The notes under the pieces were generated by a model, which saw only the letters and a list, made by a program, of their open reading frames with translations, was not told the DNA's origin and ran no database searches. A stretch of DNA of 64,000 bases, from NCBI RefSeq assembly GCF_020781975.1, contig NZ_JAJGNI010000004.1, positions 186,001 to 250,000 of the forward strand, read 5' to 3'. The position numbers were made by a program, and so were the translations under genes. Origin of the DNA: Microbacterium schleiferi. Lineage in GTDB: Bacteria; Actinomycetota; Actinomycetes; Actinomycetales; Microbacteriaceae. Below, in pieces: positions 8,667-18,742 of the stretch (position 1 is the first letter of the stretch; each line of letters opens with the position of its first letter).

Positions 8667-9293
8667 TCAGATCCGGATCGGGAAGGTCGTGAGGATGACG
8701 ACTCCGGCCGCTCCCAGCACTGTCGCGCCGATCAGGAGGAACTTGCGGGCCCACGGTGCGAGGTCGCGTTGGGACATTGCGGTGAGGAAGAGCACCAGTG
8801 CGAAGAGCACGGTGAGGAGCGAGTAATTGTCGCCGCGCTGATTGTTGGTGAGCGCCTCCTGGAACTTCGCATCCGCGCGTTCGTTAAGTTCCTGCGCCTC
8901 GACGGTGCCGGGAGGGATGTACTCGGGCACCGCGAAGGGACCGGCTTCGACACGTCCACCGGCATCCCATGCCTCGAACGCCACGGCAAACTCGGGGCTG
9001 AACCGGTCCTCGATATAGGCAGCGAGGTCTTCTTCGCCGTTGTAGGTGGCCCGGACCCACTCGGCGTAGACGCTCAGGTCGAACTGTCGTGCATCGCGAG
9101 CCTCGCCCTCGGCACTGGTTGCCTGTACTCGTGCGCTGGATGCCTGGCTGAACGCGATCGACATCTCGCCGCCCCACTTGGAGGCCTCGAACCCACACCA
9201 TGCCGTGAGGACTGCCGTGATCGACAACACGAACACCGCCATGATGTCGAGCCAGTCGCGGCGCGGACGGGTCGCTGGCGAATCTCCACTCAC
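8667..9293 (-). CDS. Membrane protein with central coiled/soluble region
   Basis: 208 aa. One helix near residues 15-37 (contains TAWCGFEASKWGG), a charged soluble region of about 110 residues, and two helices at the C-terminus (about 150-205). The first-helix phrase resembles DUF4337-like proteins, but I do not assign a function. The GTG start is 84 bp from the divergent gnd start. Confidence 0.6.
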   Translation of the reverse strand: MSGDSPATRPRRDWLDIMAVFVLSITAVLTAWCGFEASKWGGEMSIAFSQASSARVQATSAEGEARDARQFDLSVYAEWVRATYNGEEDLAAYIEDRFSPEFAVAFEAWDAGGRVEAGPFAVPEYIPPGTVEAQELNERADAKFQEALTNNQRGDNYSLLTVLFALVLFLTAMSQRDLAPWARKFLLIGATVLGAAGVVILTTFPIRI

Positions 9294-9377
9294 GCGGTCA
9301 TCCTATGGCTCTCTAGACTGCAGGCAGGCCCGCATCGATTGGCCGTGTCAGCGATACCGCGGAACAGAGGATCACGA

Positions 9378-10436
<1,059 letters not shown>

Positions 10437-10473
10437 CCTTCACGGCTGCGCGGCCTGTGCTTAGGCTGTCGGC

Positions 10474-10839
10474 ATGCCAGTGCTGTTCTCGGTCCTCGTC
10501 ATCGCACTGAGCATCGGTGCGCTCATCGACGCGATCGTCATCTCCGAGAATCGCGTGCGCTACCTCCCCAAGGTCGCGTGGGTGATTCTGATCGTTCTCG
10601 TGCCGCTGCTGGGCAGTGTCTTCTGGTTCGCACTGGGACGGGACTATCAGCGTGCGCCGGCGCCCTGGCGCGAGTACACCGACAAAGGGGCTCCGCCGGC
10701 GAGCGCCCCCGTGCGGCCCCGCGACACGCGCAGCACCGAGCAGCAGCTAGCCGATCTGGACCTCGAGATCGAGGAGTGGCGACTTCGGGCTGAGATCGAG
10801 AAGCGCAAGCGCGATCACCGCGACGGCTCGGCAGGCTGA
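10474..10839 (+). CDS. PLDc_N-domain small membrane protein
   Basis: 121 aa. Two hydrophobic helices with the PLDc_N phrase RYLPKVAWVILIVLVPLLGSVFWFALG, then a proline-rich linker and a charged C-terminal helix (about 90-118). This domain is often found alone in actinobacteria; its function is unknown. A TAGGCT box (10462-10467) ends six bases before the ATG, predicting a leaderless mRNA. Its 3' end overlaps the convergent kinase remnant by 25 bp. Confidence 0.75.
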   Translation: MPVLFSVLVIALSIGALIDAIVISENRVRYLPKVAWVILIVLVPLLGSVFWFALGRDYQRAPAPWREYTDKGAPPASAPVRPRDTRSTEQQLADLDLEIEEWRLRAEIEKRKRDHRDGSAG

Positions 10840-11606
10840 CCGTCCAGCGCGGGAAGATTCGCTTCGAAGGTCGTTCCCTGGCCCGGCGCGCTGGTGACGC
10901 GCAGGATGCCGCCGTGTGCGCTGACCAGGGCATGAGCGATCGCGAGTCCGAGGCCCGAGCCCGCAGAATGGCGGGAGGTGTCGCCCCGCCAGAACCGCTC
11001 GAACACATGCGGTAGTTGTTCGGCCGGGATGCCTGGTCCGGTGTCGTGTACGCGCAGGATGACGCGGTCGGCGTTCATCCGTGTGCTGACCGTGACGTCG
11101 GCATCCGGCGGAGTGTGCTGCAACGCATTACCGACGAGGTTGCGCGCGACCTGGGTCAACCGAGGTTCGTCGCCGAGGACGGGCGCGGGACCATCGGTGT
11201 CGACGATGAGACGGCGTTCAGGATGCAGCACGCGAGCATCCGAGACGACCTCCGCGGCCACGGCGGCAAGATCGACCGCCGCGTTCTCGAGCGGACGCCC
11301 GGAGTCGGTCCGCGCGAGCAGAGACAACTCGTCGGTGAGGAGCCTCATGCGCCCGAGCTGTCGTTCGACTCGCGCCATGGCTTCAGTGAGAGTCTCGGGG
11401 TCGGTCAGGCCACCGCGGAGGTAGAGCTCGACCCATCCGCTTGCCGTCGTCAACGGGGTACGCAGCTCGTGCGAGGCATCCGCGACGAACGAGCGCATGC
11501 GGTTTTCGGCATCCTCTTGCACGTCGAAGGCGAGGTTCACGGTGCTCGCCATCCGCGCGATAGCCGGATCTCCGCTGGTCTCGACCGGAAGGCGTAGCGA
11601 GAATGA
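10815..11606 (-). pseudogene. Sensor histidine kinase lacking its sensor/membrane half
   Basis: The open frame encodes only the cytoplasmic core of an OmpR-class kinase. From Met at 11552 (245 aa) it has the H-box SFVADASHELRTPL (His28), N-box NALQHTPP, G1 DTGPGIP, F-box FERFWRG and G2 GSGLGLAIA, so the catalytic part is complete. Upstream in frame there are only about 18 more codons (including LPVETSGDPAIARM, which looks like the end of a HAMP domain) before a stop, and no ribosome site near 11552. The sensor domain, membrane helices and most of HAMP are absent and no response regulator is nearby. At its 5' side it abuts an MMPL N-terminus in another frame, so it is probably the remnant of a deletion. 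Confidence 0.7.
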
Positions 11607-11682
11607 TCACCAGCCAGCCGATGATGACGAGCAGGCGATGGCGGCCGACCAGGTGGCCGAGCCGGTGCAGGGCAAGTGACAT
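11600..11682 (-). pseudogene. MMPL-type transporter N-terminal remnant
   Basis: From ATG 11682, with GGAAGG upstream, about 29 codons encode MSLALHRLGHLVG plus a first helix LLVIIGWLVIILA, typical of the start of actinobacterial MMPL/RND transporters. The frame then runs into the kinase sequence out of frame and stops at 11383. The rest of the transporter (normally over 700 residues) is missing. Confidence 0.6.
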
Positions 11683-11712
11683 GGGAGCCTTCCGGGCGAG
11701 CGGATGCGACAG

Positions 11713-11722
11713 CGACTAGTCG
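11713..11722. promoter_or_regulatory. Palindrome upstream of the MMPL remnant
   Basis: CGACTAGTCG is a perfect 10-bp palindrome 31 bp upstream of the MMPL-remnant ATG, in a gap with no gene. It may be the old operator of the lost transporter gene. Confidence 0.3.
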
Positions 11723-11775
11723 ATCTGGTCGACCTGACCGCATGAGCTCACCGAACCTGACGGGAAGCTGACGGT

Positions 11776-12393
11776 TCAGTCGATACAGCCGCTCAGGAGG
11801 CCGGCGATGCCTCCCGCGCCGGACGCCGAAGCAGGTGCCGTTACGGACAGAACCAGCTCGTCGGGGGCGAGGGATACTGAGGTTACGCTCATCGCGTCCG
11901 GGGCATTGGGCATCGTGATCCCGTCGATCAGAGCAGCAGGCACAGCGCCGCCAGCGCGCGAGAGCAATGCCGGAGGCACCTCGAACCCCGCCACGATCAC
12001 CGCGGCGGGGACGAGCCGCCAACCGTCGGATGTCTCCTCGGGCTGGAAGCTGACCTCGGCGGGGAACGTCGTGCCCTGGTAGGGCATCTCAACGGCTATC
12101 GACAGTGCCGTCGGCTCGATCCGGACGTCGATTGGGCTATCGAACCGGCATGCGGCCAACGTTGCGACCGCGGCGCCGTCGATGGCGACGCGAAGGTCCA
12201 CGCGACCGGTGAGCACTTGCCAGATAGCCGGTGTCGTGCCGGATGAAACGGACACTCCGGGTACGGCGAGATCTTCCGTGGCCGATGCGAGCCGCGCGTC
12301 GAGATTCGCCCGCACAACGAGCTCAGCACCGACCACCGCTCCGACAACGACGATGACGCCGACGGCAGCCCACACCCATGCTCGTTTGTTCAC
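11776..12393 (-). CDS. DUF2993/LmeA-like exported lipid-binding-type protein
   Basis: 205 aa with an N-terminal signal anchor (residues 5-28) and an extracellular domain. The phrase PAIWQVLTGRVDLRVAIDG resembles the core of DUF2993/LmeA proteins, which bind phospholipid or glycolipid in the cell envelope; the match is from memory and moderate. Two Cys (in ACRFDS and LSGCID) could form a disulfide. The GTG at 12393 begins right before the hydrophobic segment; the upstream open frame overlaps the divergent permease and is rejected. It diverges from the FtsX-type ABC operon, suggesting a related envelope role. Confidence 0.6.
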   Translation of the reverse strand: MNKRAWVWAAVGVIVVVGAVVGAELVVRANLDARLASATEDLAVPGVSVSSGTTPAIWQVLTGRVDLRVAIDGAAVATLAACRFDSPIDVRIEPTALSIAVEMPYQGTTFPAEVSFQPEETSDGWRLVPAAVIVAGFEVPPALLSRAGGAVPAALIDGITMPNAPDAMSVTSVSLAPDELVLSVTAPASASGAGGIAGLLSGCID

Positions 12394-12506
12394 TGCTCCA
12401 TCGCACCGCCGCGACCTTCTGGATGGCGAACCGTGTGCTGACGGGTGGCTGACGCAGCGCTGCCCGCAGTGTTCTCGCCGCTCGGGCCCTCGGCTAGAGT
12501 GCCAGG

Positions 12507-12527
12507 ATGCGGAGCGGGTGCGAGTGA
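12507..12527 (+). other. Possible leaderless 6-codon upstream ORF coupled to the permease
   Basis: TAGAGT (12495-12500) is followed by six bases and ATG CGG AGC GGG TGC GAG TGA. The stop overlaps the GTG of the permease as GTGA. A leaderless minigene that feeds ribosomes into the permease start is plausible but untested. Confidence 0.35.
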
Positions 12528-14386
12528 GCGGAGGCATCCGTTTCGCCCTCCGCCGCGCTGGCGCCGCGCGTGCGTCACTTGTGGCCCTGGCAGTCTTCGC
12601 GGGGCTCTCGGGCGCGCTGGTCAGCGCAGCGACCGCGGTGGACGAAACTCGCGTGGCGCGCGTCGCAGCGGACGGGCTGGCGAGCACCGGGTCAACCGGT
12701 GTCGCCGCGGTCGCGATCGGGATGCTCGCCGTGCCGGTCGCTCTGGCGGCGGTGCTCTCGGCAGTGGAGGTCGCTCGGTCGCGCACCGGCGAGACGCGAT
12801 TGCTTCTGGCCCGCGGCATGCGGCCGCGCCGGCTCGTGACGATGGCGGTGTTCGAGGCCGCCCTCATCGCAACGGTGGCGGGCCTCGCCGGTGCTCTCGG
12901 AGCCGGTGTGTTCTTGTGGATGCTGACGGCAGCCGCTGCGCAGGTCGTGCTGACGGCTACGGGTGTTGCGGTGTTCGTCGTCGGCACTGCGGGTGCCGCG
13001 GGGCTGCTCGCCGGTCGCGAGAGCCCGCCGGCGCGGGGCGTCGCGGTCGCTGTCGCTGCGATCATTGTCGTCGCCATCGTCACCGGGGTGGCGACCTGGC
13101 GCCTTCTGACCTTCGGTGTGGATCCGATCTCGTTCCTGGCCCCGGCGCTGCTCCTGCTCGTGGTTGCCACTGCATCGACCGTTCTCGCACTTGCCGGGCT
13201 CCGGATGCTCAGCAGCGCGGCGTCCCGGAGTCGGGGCCTCATCCTCGTCACGGCGCTGCGGCGGCTCTCTCGCAGGCCCGGGCGCTCCGCCTCATCGATG
13301 ATCGCCGTCGCCATTGCGGTCGGAATAAGCGTCGTGGCAGCCTCGTACACCTCCAGCGCTGTCGGTGTCGGCGAAGGACCGGAAGCGCTGCGGGTGGGCG
13401 CAGACCTTCGCGTCGTGACCATCCCCGCGGACGTCACACCCTCGGCAATTTCCGCCGCAGCCGGGGCGGACGCCGCAATGGAAGGCCGTCAACTGGTTGC
13501 AAGCATGCCCTCGACGCGCTCGGAGCGCGACCGCGTCCCGATCCTGGCGCTGGAATCACAGAAGATCCGCGAGGTGATGACGGCGATCCCCGGTGTCGTC
13601 GACCCGGGCGAGTGGTCCGAGCGCTTGAGCCGACTTTCGAGTGCCGGCCAGATCCCCGCTCTCGTGTCGCAAGACGTCGCCGATGATCTGGGGCTGATCG
13701 AGGGTGACTCCCTTGCCCTGGATGCCTCCTCGCCCTCACTGACTGCGGACCTGGTGGTCGCCGGCGTGGTTCCCGTTATCCCAGGGACACCCGGCTCGCG
13801 AGGTTTTCTCGTAGATCTCGCGCGCCTGGCCGTCGTGTCGGGGGAGCGGGTCGAGCCCAATCAGCTCTGGATCGCCGCCGACGACCCCGGTGCCTCCGCC
13901 GCGCTGATCGAACGGGAGTACCCGCAGGTGGTCGTGCTCGCCCCCGATCCGGCTGTTGCAGCAGACCGTGTCGCCCAGGGATCAATCCTTCAGGTGTCGG
14001 CGATCGGGTCCGTCCTCATCGCCCTGACTCTGCTGGTCCTGCGCGGCAGAGTCAGCGGAGTCGAGGCCCGCGACGCGGCGCTGCTGTCCATTGTGGGAGC
14101 CGGCAGGCGAGGTGCGACCACGGTGGTGGCAACGCAAAATACGACGGCGCTCGTCGTCGGTTTCGTGGCCGGAATCATCGGGGGAGCGGTGACGGCAGCG
14201 GCGACGGTGCCTCCGGCTGTCCGGTGGGCATCCGGTGATCTTCCCGCTGCCTACCCCGTCGGCATCCAGGTCGATGTTCCCGCCTTGCTCGTGCTGCTGG
14301 CGGTGCTGCTGGTCGGTGGACTCGCCATTGCCTGGTGGGTCCGTCTTCCGCGAGCGCTCGCGCGGCTGATCCGAGAGGACGAGTAA
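12524..14386 (+). CDS. FtsX-like ABC transporter permease (first)
   Basis: 620 aa, MacB/FtsX-type permease. Seen: N-terminal basic cluster and helix (about 15-35), three-helix cores at about 60-150 and 455-610, a cytoplasmic phrase ALRRLSRRPGRSASSMIAVAIAVG that is typical before a core helix, and a large extracytoplasmic region between about 280 and 480. GTG 12524 has GGAGCGG upstream and overlaps the stop of a possible minigene. It is the first gene of a four-gene operon with a second permease and two ATPases. Such systems export or flip envelope lipids or peptides, or act mechanically; the substrate is unknown. Confidence 0.85.
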   Translation: MSGGIRFALRRAGAARASLVALAVFAGLSGALVSAATAVDETRVARVAADGLASTGSTGVAAVAIGMLAVPVALAAVLSAVEVARSRTGETRLLLARGMRPRRLVTMAVFEAALIATVAGLAGALGAGVFLWMLTAAAAQVVLTATGVAVFVVGTAGAAGLLAGRESPPARGVAVAVAAIIVVAIVTGVATWRLLTFGVDPISFLAPALLLLVVATASTVLALAGLRMLSSAASRSRGLILVTALRRLSRRPGRSASSMIAVAIAVGISVVAASYTSSAVGVGEGPEALRVGADLRVVTIPADVTPSAISAAAGADAAMEGRQLVASMPSTRSERDRVPILALESQKIREVMTAIPGVVDPGEWSERLSRLSSAGQIPALVSQDVADDLGLIEGDSLALDASSPSLTADLVVAGVVPVIPGTPGSRGFLVDLARLAVVSGERVEPNQLWIAADDPGASAALIEREYPQVVVLAPDPAVAADRVAQGSILQVSAIGSVLIALTLLVLRGRVSGVEARDAALLSIVGAGRRGATTVVATQNTTALVVGFVAGIIGGAVTAAATVPPAVRWASGDLPAAYPVGIQVDVPALLVLLAVLLVGGLAIAWWVRLPRALARLIREDE

Positions 14387-14389
14387 CGG

Positions 14390-17020
14390 ATGCCACCGAA
14401 TCGCCTCTCGGTTCTCCGCCTGCTGCGGCGTCGCTTCGGCATGCCGCGCGGTGCCGCGACGGTCATCGTCGTTCTTGCTGCGCTGACTGCTCTGCTCATC
14501 TCCGTTGCGCCCCGCATGCTCGTCCAGGTCACTCGGGACGAGGTAGCTCACCAGGTGGGGCAGCTCGCCCCGACAACACGAGACCTGACCGGGACGGTAT
14601 CGGCGGTCGTGCCCGATGGCGGCATCCCGGGCCTGGAATCGTCACTGTCGAGCGCGCGCGATCAGTGGCCGTCGATCGTTCAGAGCCTGGTCGGTGATGG
14701 CGAGGTCGCGGTCTACACCGATCCGCTACGGGCATCGCCGGAGGCTCTGGGGCCGACCTCGCCCTTTGCTGACGTTCACCTCATGGCAGAGCCGGATGCC
14801 CTCGCGCACCTGCAGATTGCCGAAGGGGCGTGGCCGAGTGCGTGGTCGGGTTCCGGGCCGATCGAGATCGCCCTGTCGGAGGACGCGGCCGCCACGATGG
14901 ACTGGCCGATCGGAGAGCGGCGCACGATTCTCACCGCGACGGCACCGCTCGAGCTCGTATTGACGGCGACGGTGAGAGCAGCAGATCCGGATGATCCGCG
15001 CTGGCTTCATCTGCCAACAGCGCTTACGGCAACCGTCTTCGACGACGGGAACCGGCGTCCGGTGGCGACCTCCGCCGCCTGGATCGATCCCGGGACCTGG
15101 GAGGTGCTCGACCTGCCAGGGACGGTGGTCGTGTGGTACCCGGTCGATGCTGCCGGTGCCGCCGACGTCGATGTCGCGCAGCTGCTTCCCGCGATTCGCG
15201 CAATCGTCACGTCACCGCTGCCGCTGGGCCCGGGTGGCGATGTTCGCGTGGCGCTCGATTCCGGTCTGGTCGCCGCGCTCGGCACCGCCGTCGGGCGTAC
15301 CGAAGCGACGCGTGCGATCCTTGCGGTGGCGGCGGTAGGCCCTGTCGTCGTGGCCTTCTCGCTCGAGGTCCTCGCGGCGGCGCTCATGGTGCGTAGACGT
15401 CGGCAGCAGCTGGCGCTGCTGGCCGCGCGAGGTGCCGCCTCGTCCCAGTTGCGGCGCCTGCTCGCTCTCGAGGGGGCGCTGCTCGGCATCCCCGCCAGTG
15501 TCATTGCGGCCGCGCTCGGGGTCTTCCTCGTTCCCTCGGACGCAGGCTGGGTCCCTGTCGCGCTCGCTGTTCTCGCGGGTGCGGTTCCGGCCGCGGCACT
15601 TGCTCTCGCACTGCCCCGACATCTCCTCGCTGTCGGTCGGGAAGACCTCGATCGAAGGCGCCGCACGCTGCCGATGCTGGCGACGGAGGCTCTCGTGGTC
15701 GTGCTCGCCGCGGGAGCCGTGACCGTGCTGCTGGTCCGTGGCGCGGGCGCTGGAGCTCTCGATCCGCTCGCGGTGGCCGCGCCGCTGCTGCTGACAGTAG
15801 CGCTCGCGCTGATCGTCGTGCGGCTGCATCCGATCCCCCTCGCTCTGGCCTTGCGTCTGCAACGGCGTCGCTGGGGAGCGACGGGCCTCGTGGGCGCCGC
15901 GCGCGCCGTCCGGGAACCGGTTGCCGGGACGGCGGCAGTGCTCGCGATGCTCGTGGCCGTCGCGATCGCGGTGTTTTCCTCGGTTGTGCTTGCCACCGTC
16001 GACCGTGGCGCCGTCGTCGCGGCTGAGCGCATGGTCGGCGCAGACATCCAGATCTCCGGCCCGTACGTTGATGCCGATCAGCTCGACACGATCCGGGGGG
16101 TCGAGGGTGTCGCGGCCGTCGCGGGCCTGCTGCGCGGCGACTATCTGCCGGTCACGGGCCCCGGGGGCCGCGTAACCGCCGAGGTCATCGCCACCGATCC
16201 GACGGCGCTCGCGGCTGTGCAGGACGGAATGGTGGGAGCCTTCCCCGGCGGACTCGCCGACGGGGAGATTCCCGTGCAGGTCGTCCCCTCGACGGCGCTC
16301 GCTGCCGACCTCGACGGAGCCGTCAACGCCGTTGGGGGGGAGCCCGCCGTGGAAGCCGAACCAATCGAGCAGATCCTCGGTCTCACAGCGTCGTCGGAGT
16401 TCATCGTGGTCGGGTCCGAGGACTACACAATGCTCACCGGCAAGGGCTTTTTCCCGCGCACGGTGCTGATCGAGCTCGCACCGGGCTACGACGCCGCTGC
16501 CGTCATTGATCGGGTCGGTCAGATCATCGGCGGCACGTTCTCGGTGAGTCTGCTGGATGCCTCAACCGACGAGATCCGCAGTTCTCCGGCGGTCACGGCC
16601 CTGCGGGTCGCCTTGCTCAGCGCGGTCGGTATCGCGATCGCGCTGTCGGCGGTTGCCGTCCTCGTCGTGGCCGGCGTGACCCGGGACGCACGCTCCCGTG
16701 TCATTGCGCTGTTGCGCACGATGGGCATGGGGCGCCGCGAGACACGCGGCATCGTGGCGTGGGAGTTCGTTCCGCTCGGAGTCACCGCCTTGGTGGCTGG
16801 CGGGGCTCTCGGCATCCTGCTGCCCCTTCTGATCGTGTTCTCCATCGATCTGCGCCCGTTCACCGGTGGGGGCGGCCAGCCCTCGCTCTTCATCGATCCC
16901 GTCCTGAGCGCTACGCTCGTCGCGATCGTGCTGGCAGCTCTCGCCCTCGCCGTGATCGGCGGCGTGCTGAGTGCTCGCGCGACCTCGACGGCGACAGTGC
17001 TGCGAATGGGGGAGGACTGA
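14390..17020 (+). CDS. FtsX-like ABC transporter permease (second)
   Basis: 876 aa with two FtsX-type cores. The first helix is at about 20-40, then an extracytoplasmic region to about 300, a first helix bundle (about 310-480) with RRRRQQLALLAARGAASSQLRRL, a second periplasmic-side region (about 540-720) and a final bundle with the phrase SRVIALLRTMGMGRRETRGIVAWE. The ATG is three bases after the preceding stop. Together the two permeases form the membrane part of the exporter. Confidence 0.88.
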   Translation: MPPNRLSVLRLLRRRFGMPRGAATVIVVLAALTALLISVAPRMLVQVTRDEVAHQVGQLAPTTRDLTGTVSAVVPDGGIPGLESSLSSARDQWPSIVQSLVGDGEVAVYTDPLRASPEALGPTSPFADVHLMAEPDALAHLQIAEGAWPSAWSGSGPIEIALSEDAAATMDWPIGERRTILTATAPLELVLTATVRAADPDDPRWLHLPTALTATVFDDGNRRPVATSAAWIDPGTWEVLDLPGTVVVWYPVDAAGAADVDVAQLLPAIRAIVTSPLPLGPGGDVRVALDSGLVAALGTAVGRTEATRAILAVAAVGPVVVAFSLEVLAAALMVRRRRQQLALLAARGAASSQLRRLLALEGALLGIPASVIAAALGVFLVPSDAGWVPVALAVLAGAVPAAALALALPRHLLAVGREDLDRRRRTLPMLATEALVVVLAAGAVTVLLVRGAGAGALDPLAVAAPLLLTVALALIVVRLHPIPLALALRLQRRRWGATGLVGAARAVREPVAGTAAVLAMLVAVAIAVFSSVVLATVDRGAVVAAERMVGADIQISGPYVDADQLDTIRGVEGVAAVAGLLRGDYLPVTGPGGRVTAEVIATDPTALAAVQDGMVGAFPGGLADGEIPVQVVPSTALAADLDGAVNAVGGEPAVEAEPIEQILGLTASSEFIVVGSEDYTMLTGKGFFPRTVLIELAPGYDAAAVIDRVGQIIGGTFSVSLLDASTDEIRSSPAVTALRVALLSAVGIAIALSAVAVLVVAGVTRDARSRVIALLRTMGMGRRETRGIVAWEFVPLGVTALVAGGALGILLPLLIVFSIDLRPFTGGGGQPSLFIDPVLSATLVAIVLAALALAVIGGVLSARATSTATVLRMGED

Positions 17021-17021
17021 G

Positions 17022-17954
17022 ATGACACCAGCACCCTCGGCTGAAGCCGACATCCACTGCGAAGGACTCGTGCGGATCTTCACCGTCGCCGATATCGAGG
17101 TGCAGGCCCTCCAGGGCCTTGACCTGTTCGTCGGTCGCGGGGAACTTGTCGCACTCGTCGGAGCCTCGGGTTCAGGCAAATCGACGCTGCTGGCGATTTT
17201 GTCGGGATTGGATACCCCCACGGCGGGGAAGGCTGTGGTCGCTGGCCGTGACCTGCCGTCGCTGACCAACCGCGATCGCGTGGCCTACCGGCGCGATGTG
17301 GTGGGCTTCGTCTGGCAACAGACAGCGCGGAACCTGCTGCCCTACCTCTCCGCGCTCGAGAACGTCGAGCTGGCCGCAGCCATCGGGCGCAAGCCTCGTG
17401 CGAAGGAGCGTGCGCTGCGGATGCTGGATCTCGTCGGGGCTGCCCACCTGGCAGGCCGGCACCCGGCAGAGCTCTCGGGCGGGCAGCAGCAGCGCGTCGC
17501 GATCGCGGTCGCACTGGTCAATGAGCCTCGGGTGCTGCTGGCCGATGAGCCGACCGGCGACCTCGACGAGGAAGCATCGGCGGAGGTTCTTCGCACCTTC
17601 GAGCAGGTCAACGCCGAGCTGGGAACCACCGCTCTGATCGTCACCCACGACCCGGCGGTCTCTGAGCACGTCCAGCGGACTGTCCAGATCCGGGACGGTC
17701 GTACGGCAACCGAAGTGTTGCGCTGGACTCACACCGATGACGACGGACGCGAGCACGCCATGGCCGAGGAGTTCGTCGTGCTCGACCGAGTCGGGCGGAT
17801 GCAGCTGCCGGCGGACTACCTGACGAGCCTGGGCCTGCGTGATCGGGTGCGACTACAGCTTCAGGCCGATCATGTCGCGGTGCGGCCCGGTCACGAGGGC
17901 TCTGCAAGCCGGGGCGGAGCCGGAGAGACACGAGGCGAGGCTACGGATGAGTGA
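17022..17954 (+). CDS. ABC transporter ATP-binding protein (MacB/LolD type), with C-terminal extension
   Basis: 310 aa. Walker A GASGSGKST, signature [15 protein letters not shown], Walker B VLLADEPTGDLD and TALIVTHDPAV show an active ATPase of the LolD/MacB group. Beyond about residue 225 there is an 85-residue extension (EEFVVLDRVGRMQLPADYLTSLGLRDRVRLQLQADHVAVRPGHEG), which looks like a small beta-rich domain rather than ATPase. The ATG is one base after the permease stop (TGAGATG). It overlaps the next ATPase gene by 8 bp. Confidence 0.9.
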   Translation: MTPAPSAEADIHCEGLVRIFTVADIEVQALQGLDLFVGRGELVALVGASGSGKSTLLAILSGLDTPTAGKAVVAGRDLPSLTNRDRVAYRRDVVGFVWQQTARNLLPYLSALENVELAAAIGRKPRAKERALRMLDLVGAAHLAGRHPAELSGGQQQRVAIAVALVNEPRVLLADEPTGDLDEEASAEVLRTFEQVNAELGTTALIVTHDPAVSEHVQRTVQIRDGRTATEVLRWTHTDDDGREHAMAEEFVVLDRVGRMQLPADYLTSLGLRDRVRLQLQADHVAVRPGHEGSASRGGAGETRGEATDE

Positions 17955-18669
17955 GCGTTCCGTGGAGCCCGTGGTCACGGCATCCGACCTGTCGGTGACC
18001 CACGTGACGCCCGCCGGAGAGGTGCACGCCCTCGTCGGGGCCTCGCTGGAGCTGTACCCGGGCGAACTCGTCGTGCTCATCGGCCCCTCGGGGGCGGGAA
18101 AGACGACCCTCCTGCACGTCCTTGGCGGTATCGAGACGGCGTCGAGCGGATCGGCCCGCGTCGGAGAGGTCGTCATCACGGATGCCTCGGAGCGTGACCT
18201 CGACAGGGTCAGGCGTGAGGACGTCGCCTTCATCTTCCAGTCGTTCGGACTTCTGGACGCGCTCACCGCCGCCGAGAATGTCGAGATCCCACTGCGGATC
18301 GCCCGGACCGAACCGGGCGCGCGCGACGAGCAGGTCGCGGCGCTCCTGGAGCGGGTCGGCCTGGCTGGCCACGCCGGGCAGCGTCCTGCCGAGCTCTCTG
18401 GTGGGCAGCGTCAGCGCGTCGCGATCGCGCGTGCCCTTGCGGCATCGCCGCGGGTGCTGCTGGCCGATGAACCGACCGGCCAGCTCGACTCACACACCGC
18501 CGAGGCAATGATCGACCTCATCGCCTCGGTCGCGCACGACGACGGGGTCGCGGTGCTGCTTTCGACACATGACCCGTCGATCGTGGCGCGCGCGGACCGG
18601 GTCTTGGAGATCCACGATGGGGTGCTCACCGAACGAGGCGTTCTCGCGCAGCCCGCGGCATCCGGCTGA
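17947..18669 (+). CDS. ABC transporter ATP-binding protein (LolD type), second
   Basis: 240 aa with Walker A GPSGAGKTT, signature LSGGQRQRVAIARALA, Walker B LLADEPTGQLD and STHDPSI. No extension after the ATPase domain. Overlaps the preceding ATPase, so the exporter has two different nucleotide-binding subunits as well as two permeases, perhaps one heteromeric machine. Confidence 0.9.
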   Translation: MSERSVEPVVTASDLSVTHVTPAGEVHALVGASLELYPGELVVLIGPSGAGKTTLLHVLGGIETASSGSARVGEVVITDASERDLDRVRREDVAFIFQSFGLLDALTAAENVEIPLRIARTEPGARDEQVAALLERVGLAGHAGQRPAELSGGQRQRVAIARALAASPRVLLADEPTGQLDSHTAEAMIDLIASVAHDDGVAVLLSTHDPSIVARADRVLEIHDGVLTERGVLAQPAASG

Positions 18670-18742
18670 TCGGCGTCCCTAGATCCTGCGCTGTCGGATA
18701 GCCTGAGCGCCAGGTGACACGGCGGGACAGCGGGGGACCCAC

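Noticed and set aside
12394-13437. Long N-terminal extension of the DUF2993-like gene
   Set aside because: It overlaps the permease almost completely and has Arg/Ala/Thr-rich low-complexity sequence. The hydrophobic signal begins at 12393.
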